A stretch of 6,924 nucleotides of DNA from the NCBI GenBank assembly GCA_018432645.1, contig JAHDSP010000234.1:1-6924 (forward strand), written 5' to 3'. This stretch comes from Bacteroidales bacterium. Its GTDB lineage: Bacteria > Bacteroidota > Bacteroidia > Bacteroidales > DTU049. Below are positions 1 to 4,719 of the stretch, piece by piece (the first letter of the stretch is position 1; each line of letters starts with the position of its first letter). Both the position numbers and the translations under genes were made by a program. The notes beneath the pieces are model-generated. The model searched no databases and was not told the origin of the DNA. It was given only the letters and a program-made list of their open reading frames with translations.

Positions 1-408
1 TTCAAACATGTAGGAGATAAAAAAGTTAATAATGAGCAATTGAAAGAAGAGCTAAAGAATAGAATATCAGAGAGCAATCTACTATGCATAAAGCCTAAAA
101 AGGAGTTCAAGAAGGCGGTAAAAGACGTCAAGAGTAAAAAGGTAATAGTTAACAAAAAGGAAATAAAACGAGGTCTATACAGTGTAGAAATAGTAGAGGG
201 CAAAATAGACAATTTTAAAAAATGGTTGATTAGATTTCACGGAGTGGCTACTAAGTACTTACAGAGCTACTTGATGTGGTTCGTAGTGATGAATAAATAC
301 CTGAAAGATAAGATAGATCCAGACATTGGCAGGCTGTTAAACCTGTCATCCCACGACAGATGGGCGTGGGACAAGTATTGGAAATTGATGAAACAGAGAT
401 ATAAATAA
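1..408 (+). CDS. IS1595/ISXO2-like transposase, C-terminal part (5' end outside window)
   Basis: The frame is open from the first base (it begins FKHVGDKK) and ends at TAA, so this is the last 135 residues of a longer protein. The TTG at 40 is only an internal Leu codon. The best family signal is at nt 208-282, IDNFKKWL followed by RFHGVATKYLQSYLMWF. It resembles the C-terminal end of IS1595-family (ISXO2-like, DDE-type) transposases, which typically read like RLKxWLRRFHGVATKYLxNYLxW. That stretch normally contains the last acidic or polar catalytic residue and a Lys. Here D or N of IDNF and the following K are candidates, but the fit is loose. The earlier catalytic Asp residues would be outside the window. 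The tail is rich in Trp and Lys (DRWAWDKYWKLMKQRYK). The gene uses more G/C-ending codons (AAG, GAC, GGC, CTG) than its neighbours, which suits a mobile element. I saw no frameshift or internal stop. I could not locate the element's right inverted repeat, so whether the copy is intact is unknown. Confidence 0.72.
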   Translation, partial: FKHVGDKKVNNEQLKEELKNRISESNLLCIKPKKEFKKAVKDVKSKKVIVNKKEIKRGLYSVEIVEGKIDNFKKWLIRFHGVATKYLQSYLMWFVVMNKYLKDKIDPDIGRLLNLSSHDRWAWDKYWKLMKQRYK

Positions 409-671
409 CAATAGTTAAGTATAACAATATATTAGTTTTAAACATTCCCCTTTTTTCTTGCCCAAACGTATATTTTTAAAAGTAATAAAGAAGGAATATT
501 TTAGTTATAACGTATCAACTTTATATTTTATTTACTTAAATTTGATTGCCCACAATAAACATTATAGAACCAAATCATAATTAAACAGTAAACGTAAAAA
601 TGAACTCTTAATTTTATTTCAGCTTTTATTATACTATAATCCTTATCTTTTTAATACAAGAGTTTTCATTA
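409..671. other. AT-rich non-coding gap between transposase and methyltransferase
   Basis: This gap lies downstream of both flanking genes, which converge on it. It should hold the right end of the insertion sequence and the terminator of the methyltransferase gene. I could not identify either with confidence. The only inverted pair I noticed is AACTCTT (603-609) with AAGAGTT (658-664), a 7-bp match separated by 48 bases, too weak to call. There is no credible coding frame. Confidence 0.5.
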
Positions 672-1382
672 TTAGTAAGATGAAAGAAATAAAAATATAC
701 AACGTTTTTTATTTAAATCTATAGATATTTTTTTCCAAGTTTTTACTTGTTTGGTTTTAATAAATTGATTAGAAGTAGAAAGCTCAGCAGCTACAGACAA
801 AAGCGTATCATCATATAATGTATGTATTAGTGTTTCAAAAGTCTTTTGCGAACGATATGGAGCTTCCATAAAAATTTGAGTATATCTGTTTTTTTTACTT
901 TCTTTTTCTAAATATTTAATTTGTCCTTTTAGTTTATCTACATTTTTATTTAGATAACCATGAAAAGAGAAATTCTGACCATTCAATCCACTAGACATTA
1001 ATGCTAGAATAATAGAAGAAGGCATTGTAAATGGCTTAACATCAATATTATTTAATTGAGCTGTTAATACTATTTCGCTACCAGGATCTGCGACACATGG
1101 TGTACCAGCTTCAGAAATCAACCCAATATCATTACCTGCTTTTATGTATTTTAACCAGTCATTATTAAAATAATTTTTATAATTATGCTCATTATATTCT
1201 GTGAAAATCACTTGGCTATCGAGACTATGTCCACAATAATGCAAAAATGCTCGTGCAGTTTTCTCATCTTCCACAATAAAATATTTCAATTTCAAAAGTG
1301 TAGTAAGGTCATTTTTAGTAATATAATCAACATTTTTAATTTCACCGATAGGGCTAGGAATTAAATACAATATACCAGACAT
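672..1382 (-). CDS. SAM-dependent methyltransferase, RsmI-like (tetrapyrrole methylase superfamily)
   Basis: This 236-residue protein belongs to the SAM-binding tetrapyrrole-methylase fold (PF00590) in its RsmI-like branch. RsmI proper 2'-O-methylates C1402 of 16S rRNA. The order of landmarks matches RsmI: YLIPSPIGEI at residues 6-15 (RsmI: YLVPTPIGNL), VEDEKTARAFL at 37-47 (AEDTR region), GLISEAGTPCVADPGSEIV at 87-105 (SDAGTPxxxDPG), MPSSIILALMSSGL at 120-133, FHGYL at 140-144, and FMEAPYRSQKTFETL at 171-185 (YESPHR region). The protein is shorter than typical RsmI (about 280 residues) because it lacks the extra C-terminal segment. Bacteroidota commonly carry a short paralogue of this kind beside true RsmI, with SEAG in place of SDAG. 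rRNA methylation is therefore plausible but the exact substrate is uncertain, and I give no symbol. Oddity: the glycine of the usual PGPS/VGPS loop is Met119-120 region sequence TMPSS here (Met120). The ATG start matches the family N-terminus and has a possible -7 box just upstream. The gene is monocistronic and divergent from the transporter. Confidence 0.88.
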   Translation of the reverse strand: MSGILYLIPSPIGEIKNVDYITKNDLTTLLKLKYFIVEDEKTARAFLHYCGHSLDSQVIFTEYNEHNYKNYFNNDWLKYIKAGNDIGLISEAGTPCVADPGSEIVLTAQLNNIDVKPFTMPSSIILALMSSGLNGQNFSFHGYLNKNVDKLKGQIKYLEKESKKNRYTQIFMEAPYRSQKTFETLIHTLYDDTLLSVAAELSTSNQFIKTKQVKTWKKISIDLNKKRCIFLFLSSY

Positions 1383-1401
1383 GATTTTTTAATAATAATT
1401 A

Positions 1402-1409
1402 CAAAGGTA
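1402..1409 (-). promoter_or_regulatory. Possible Bacteroidota -7 promoter box for the methyltransferase gene
   Basis: On the minus strand the sequence is TACCTTTG, an exact match to the Bacteroidota sigma-ABfr -7 consensus TAnnTTTG. It ends about 19 bases before the ATG at 1382, so the transcript leader would be short. No TTG -33 element is present at the expected distance (roughly 1428-1433), which weakens the call. Confidence 0.4.
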
Positions 1410-1456
1410 TGAATAATTATATTTTTTTGATTTTTCGTTTTATTAATAACTAATTT

Positions 1457-1478
1457 GTTGATGAGTTGATGAGTTGAG
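1457..1478. repeat. Octamer tandem repeat, cluster 1 (GTTGATGA)
   Basis: Two perfect copies of GTTGATGA (1457-1464 and 1465-1472) are followed by a partial third, GTTGAG (1473-1478). The same octamer family reappears about 70 bases downstream. Read in codons the phase shifts every copy, so it is not a peptide repeat. Confidence 0.75.
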
Positions 1479-1508
1479 CAAAATACTATTTGTCTGTTTT
1501 TATTAATC

Positions 1509-1536
1509 CACAAATGCACACAAATGAGCTCAAATT
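1509..1536. repeat. Period-10 imperfect direct repeat (CACAAATG type)
   Basis: Three units spaced exactly 10 bases apart can be read: CACAAATG at 1509, CACAAATG at 1519 and the degenerate CTCAAATT at 1529. From memory, the run from about 1501 resembles intergenic repeats of the form AATCCACRAATGCAC that are widespread in Bacteroidota genomes. That resemblance is recalled, not computed. Confidence 0.5.
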
Positions 1537-1546
1537 AAAAATAAAT

Positions 1547-1578
1547 GTTGATTAGTTGATGTGTTGATTAGTTGAAGT
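1547..1578. repeat. Octamer tandem repeat, cluster 2 (GTTGATTA/GTTGATGT)
   Basis: Four consecutive octamers are present: GTTGATTA (1547), GTTGATGT (1555), GTTGATTA (1563) and GTTGAAGT (1571). All share GTTGA and alternate in the last three bases, so the underlying unit may be 16 bp. They clearly belong to the same family as cluster 1. Confidence 0.75.
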
Positions 1579-1653
1579 AAAATGTTTAAAATACATTAAA
1601 TTATTTTTCTATTAAATATTAGGGAAACATTATTTATATTACACAAAATAAAA

Positions 1654-1685
1654 TTGAAGCTAATAGCAAATAAATATTATTTTTG
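1654..1685 (+). promoter_or_regulatory. Bacteroidota-type promoter for the transporter gene
   Basis: TATTTTTG at 1678-1685 matches the -7 consensus TAnnTTTG exactly. TTG at 1654-1656 sits 21 bases upstream, a normal distance for the -33 element in this phylum. Transcription would start around 1690-1692 and give a leader of about 40 bases. The leader is A/T-rich with no Shine-Dalgarno sequence, as is usual in Bacteroidota. No regulatory palindrome overlaps the boxes. Confidence 0.6.
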
Positions 1686-1730
1686 CAAAAGGTATAGTTT
1701 ATATATATAATTAAGATAAATTATTTTACT

Positions 1731-3401
1731 ATGAATTTTATCAATGAATTATTTTTTGGTACAGGTATAGCTCATTCAGTATTTATAATTGTCATTATAG
1801 TAGCTATAGGAGTATATTTAGGCAAAATAAAAATTTTTGGAATATCTCTAGGTGTAACATGGGTATTATTTATAGGAATTCTTTTTGGACATTTAGGTTT
1901 CATCGTAGATGAACATGTAATCAGCTTTGTCAAAGAATTTGGTTTAATATTATTTGTGTATTTTATAGGATTGCAAGTAGGCCCTAATTTCTTTTCTTCA
2001 TTAAAAAAAAGTGGATTAAAATTAAATTTATTAGCATTATTAATTGTTGTATTAGGTGTTTTAACAACATATATATTACATAGAATTACTAAAGTGCCGA
2101 TGTCTACTATGACGGGAATACTATCTGGTGCTGTAACTAATACACCTAGTATGGGAGTAGCACAACAAACATTTTTAGAAATGACAGGACATGCTGACCC
2201 ATCAATTGCTCTCGGTTATGCAGTAGCTTATCCATTAGGTATTTTAGGTGTGATTCTTGTAATTATATTATTACGATATATTTTTAAAATCGACATAAAT
2301 AAAGAAAAAGAAGATATAGAACAATCTGACAATAAAAAAGAAACCCAAGCTCAAGTATTTTCTTTGCAAATAACTAATCCCAATGTTGCCGGAAAAAGTA
2401 TTTATGAAGTAAAAAAATTAATAGAAAAAGATTTTGTAATTTCTCGTGTTTTGCACTCTGAAACAAATAATATCGAAATAGCTCAACCTAAAACAATCTT
2501 AAATAAAGATGATAAAGTATTAATAGTTACTAATTTACAAAATTATAATGAAATATTGCAATTGATAGGTAAACCCATAGAAATGGACAAAGATCAATGG
2601 GACAAGCTCGACCATAAATTATTCTCTGAACAAATAATTATTTCGAATTCCAAGGTCAATGGTAAAACTATAGGACAATTAAAGCTAAGAAGTAATTTTG
2701 GTATCAACGTTACTAGGGTAAATCGTGCTGGTTTTGAGCTGGTAGCTAATCCTAATTTAACACTACAGATAGGAGACAGACTGACAGTGGTAGGTAGTGA
2801 ATCGGCTATATATAATGTAGAAAAATTTTTAGGAAACTCTTTGAAAAAATTGAACGAACCAAATCTATTTGCTATTTTTATCGGTATAGCTTTAGGAGTT
2901 CTTTTAGGAAGTATTCCATTTAAATTACCTGGTATTCCACAACCTATAAAACTAGGTTTAGCAGGTGGTCCATTAATAGTAGCAATATTATTAAGTAATT
3001 TCGGTACTAGATATCATATTATTACTTATACAACTGTAAGTGCTAATCTAATGGTCAGAGAAATTGGTATTGCTATGTTTTTAGCAGCAGTAGGAGTAAG
3101 TGTGGGTACAGATTTTGTAAAAACTATTGTAGATGGAGGTTATATTTGGGTAGCTTATGGAGCAATTATTACCATTTTACCTATTTTAATCGTTGGTATC
3201 ATTGGTAGATTATTTTTCAAAATAAATTATTTAACTCTCATTGGTTTGATAACTGGTAGTGTTACCGATCCGCCAGCTCTAGCTTTTGCTAGCTCACTAT
3301 CAGATAATGATGCTCCCATAGTTAGCTATTCTACAGTTTATCCACTTACAATGTTTCTTCGCATTATCACTGCTCAGATCTTGATTTTATTTTTTGTTTA
3401 G
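1731..3401 (+). CDS. AspT/YidE/YbjL-type putative transporter with two RCK_C domains
   Basis: This 556-residue inner-membrane protein belongs to the aspartate:alanine exchanger family (AAEx, TC 2.A.81; Asp-Al_Ex duplication, PF06826). The architecture is classic. A first hydrophobic half covers residues 14-186. Two cytoplasmic RCK_C (TrkA_C-like) domains lie at about 207-282 and 298-370, and a second hydrophobic half covers 378-556. The two halves carry the paired signature: GAVTNTPSMGVAQQ at 133-146 and GSVTDPPALAFASS at 509-522. Each signature is followed by a hydrophobic helix with a YPL motif (YAVAYPLGI at 163-171 and YSTVYPLTM at 533-541). Length is typical of YidE/YbjL homologues. The substrate cannot be told from sequence. 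AspT exchanges aspartate for alanine, while most homologues such as YidE and YbjL are unassigned. The RCK_C pair suggests gating by a small ligand, which is inference. The ATG start fits a hydrophobic N-terminus and has a promoter at a good distance. The last 35 bases overlap tilS, which converges on it, so the terminator, if any, lies inside tilS. Confidence 0.92.
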   Translation: MNFINELFFGTGIAHSVFIIVIIVAIGVYLGKIKIFGISLGVTWVLFIGILFGHLGFIVDEHVISFVKEFGLILFVYFIGLQVGPNFFSSLKKSGLKLNLLALLIVVLGVLTTYILHRITKVPMSTMTGILSGAVTNTPSMGVAQQTFLEMTGHADPSIALGYAVAYPLGILGVILVIILLRYIFKIDINKEKEDIEQSDNKKETQAQVFSLQITNPNVAGKSIYEVKKLIEKDFVISRVLHSETNNIEIAQPKTILNKDDKVLIVTNLQNYNEILQLIGKPIEMDKDQWDKLDHKLFSEQIIISNSKVNGKTIGQLKLRSNFGINVTRVNRAGFELVANPNLTLQIGDRLTVVGSESAIYNVEKFLGNSLKKLNEPNLFAIFIGIALGVLLGSIPFKLPGIPQPIKLGLAGGPLIVAILLSNFGTRYHIITYTTVSANLMVREIGIAMFLAAVGVSVGTDFVKTIVDGGYIWVAYGAIITILPILIVGIIGRLFFKINYLTLIGLITGSVTDPPALAFASSLSDNDAPIVSYSTVYPLTMFLRIITAQILILFFV

Positions 3402-4719
3402 ATTCTAATACAAATACTTGTTTGGTATTTTCATCTACTTTCACTACTTCAGAAACTCGTCTGCCTACTAACCATATGATCTGGCCAGTTGCATCTTCTA
3501 AAACAAATTGAAAGTGTTTCTCTATGGGAGTAGCTTTTTGATTTATTAAAAAATCACTAATCTTAACAAGTGATTTCATACCAAAAGGTACAAACGAATC
3601 CCCTTCTTTTATTTTTCTTAATTTCAATGGAAAATTAATCTTTTCTATATCCATAAAGGCAAAATGGGGCATTTTATTTATACTTAATTCATCTGATGAT
3701 ACTATTTTAATATTTATCTCAAACGGTTCTTTAATAGTTTTAATGTTTTTAGTAATAGTTATTTCGGGGAAAGTAGTGTGATTATTTATAACATACAATG
3801 TACTTTTTTGAGTATAAACATTGTAATTAGGTAAAATAAATTGTCGAGTTTCATTTTTAGGTAAAGCCTTGATAATATTTTGTATTTGATCAATAGTAGC
3901 TGACAGTGGAGATAGAATAAAGTGCAAAACTGCAATGTCTGATAAGTGCAATTGCAAAAAATTAATAGAAAAACTCATATCTTCATAATAAATAATATAA
4001 GGCGCTAAATAATTTTTTAATAAAAGATCATAGGTATCACTTTGCTCTTGTAAAATCTGAATATTATTAAGTATAGTTTTTTCAACTCCTGGACGCATAT
4101 CATTGATTAACGGCAATAGCTCCTGCCGAATGCGATTTCTCAAAAATATTAGCTCATTATTAGTTTTATCTATTCTGTAAGGTATATTTTGTACGTCAGC
4201 ATAATTCTCAATATCTTTTCTAGATACATGCCAAAGTGGACGAATGATTTGAGATCTTTTCTGAGGTATACTGGATAGACCAAATAATGTAGCTCCTCGC
4301 AAGATATTAATAAAAAAAGTTTCTATAACGTCATTAGCTTGATGTGCTAGAACCAAATAATCATAATTATATTTTTCTATTAATTCCTCGAAATAGTCGT
4401 ATCGCAGTTCTCTAGCAGCTTGCTCGATAGATAATTTATGCTCTTTTGCATATGTATTAGTATCCACTTTTTTAATATAAATCGGTATATCACGATTTGT
4501 AAAATATTCTCTCACAAACTGCTCATCCTCATCACTATCATTGCCACGTAATTGGAAATTCACATGAGCTACAGCTATATTCAGGTTTAATTTCATAAAA
4601 ATATTAGAAAGCACCATACTATCTACTCCTCCGCTCACACCTATTATAAATTTAAGTTGCTTATAATTTCTATCTATTTCTTTTAAAAAATTATTAACTG
4701 TACTTTCTATTTTCACCAT
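3367..4719 (-). CDS. tilS: tRNA(Ile)-lysidine synthetase TilS
   Basis: This cytoplasmic enzyme uses ATP to attach lysine to C34 of the CAU-anticodon tRNA(Ile). That converts it to reading AUA and to being charged with Ile, and it is an essential step in most bacteria. The 450-residue protein has the full long-form layout. The N-type ATP-pyrophosphatase loop is SGGVDS at 29-34. HVNFQLRG is at 52-59, and the family helix EQAARELRYDYF is at 99-110. LAHQANDVIETFFINILRG at 124-142 carries the conserved H-x3-D-x2-ET pattern. RPLWHVSRKDI is at 160-170, and LRNRIRQELLP at 193-203 is the usual RNRIRxExLP. The C-terminal substrate-binding domain is recognisable at 363-428 (LRKIKEGDSFVPFGM, then KISDFLINQKATPIEK and WLVGRRVSE). 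No key motif is missing. The ATG start lies inside the end of the upstream gene (ATGGTGA, 7-bp overlap), which implies a shared transcript and translational coupling. There is no promoter of its own. The 3' end overlaps the convergent transporter gene. Confidence 0.96.
   Translation of the reverse strand: MVKIESTVNNFLKEIDRNYKQLKFIIGVSGGVDSMVLSNIFMKLNLNIAVAHVNFQLRGNDSDEDEQFVREYFTNRDIPIYIKKVDTNTYAKEHKLSIEQAARELRYDYFEELIEKYNYDYLVLAHQANDVIETFFINILRGATLFGLSSIPQKRSQIIRPLWHVSRKDIENYADVQNIPYRIDKTNNELIFLRNRIRQELLPLINDMRPGVEKTILNNIQILQEQSDTYDLLLKNYLAPYIIYYEDMSFSINFLQLHLSDIAVLHFILSPLSATIDQIQNIIKALPKNETRQFILPNYNVYTQKSTLYVINNHTTFPEITITKNIKTIKEPFEINIKIVSSDELSINKMPHFAFMDIEKINFPLKLRKIKEGDSFVPFGMKSLVKISDFLINQKATPIEKHFQFVLEDATGQIIWLVGRRVSEVVKVDENTKQVFVLESKQKIKSRSEQ

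Larger units (their letters stand above)
1383..1730. other. Divergent intergenic region with repeats and promoters
   Basis: These 348 bases separate the divergent methyltransferase and transporter genes. They hold no credible coding frame. From left to right they contain the methyltransferase -7 box, a short GTTGATGA octamer cluster, a period-10 CACAAATG-type repeat, a second octamer cluster, and then the transporter promoter and leader. The remainder is A/T-rich with no obvious operator palindrome or riboswitch-like structure. Base composition and the repeats suggest non-coding spacer rather than a decayed gene. Confidence 0.7.

Noticed and set aside
251..445. 64-residue minus-strand open frame opposite the transposase
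   Set aside because: It is antisense to the transposase coding region, has no family resemblance, and its Ser/Thr/Cys-rich product looks like a shadow translation.
537..544. TAAATTTG, a match to the -7 promoter consensus on the plus strand
   Set aside because: There is no TTG at -33 distance and no plus-strand gene downstream before the antisense methyltransferase. In such AT-rich DNA this is probably chance.
603..664. AACTCTT / AAGAGTT inverted pair as a possible terminator or insertion-sequence end
   Set aside because: The stem is only 7 bp with a 48-base loop and no U-run placed for a terminator on the minus strand. It also cannot be matched to a left IS end outside the window.
1457..1578. 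Octamer clusters considered as a CRISPR array or plasmid/phage iterons
   Set aside because: The repeats are 8 bp and contiguous with no unique spacers, and there are no cas or replication-initiation genes nearby.
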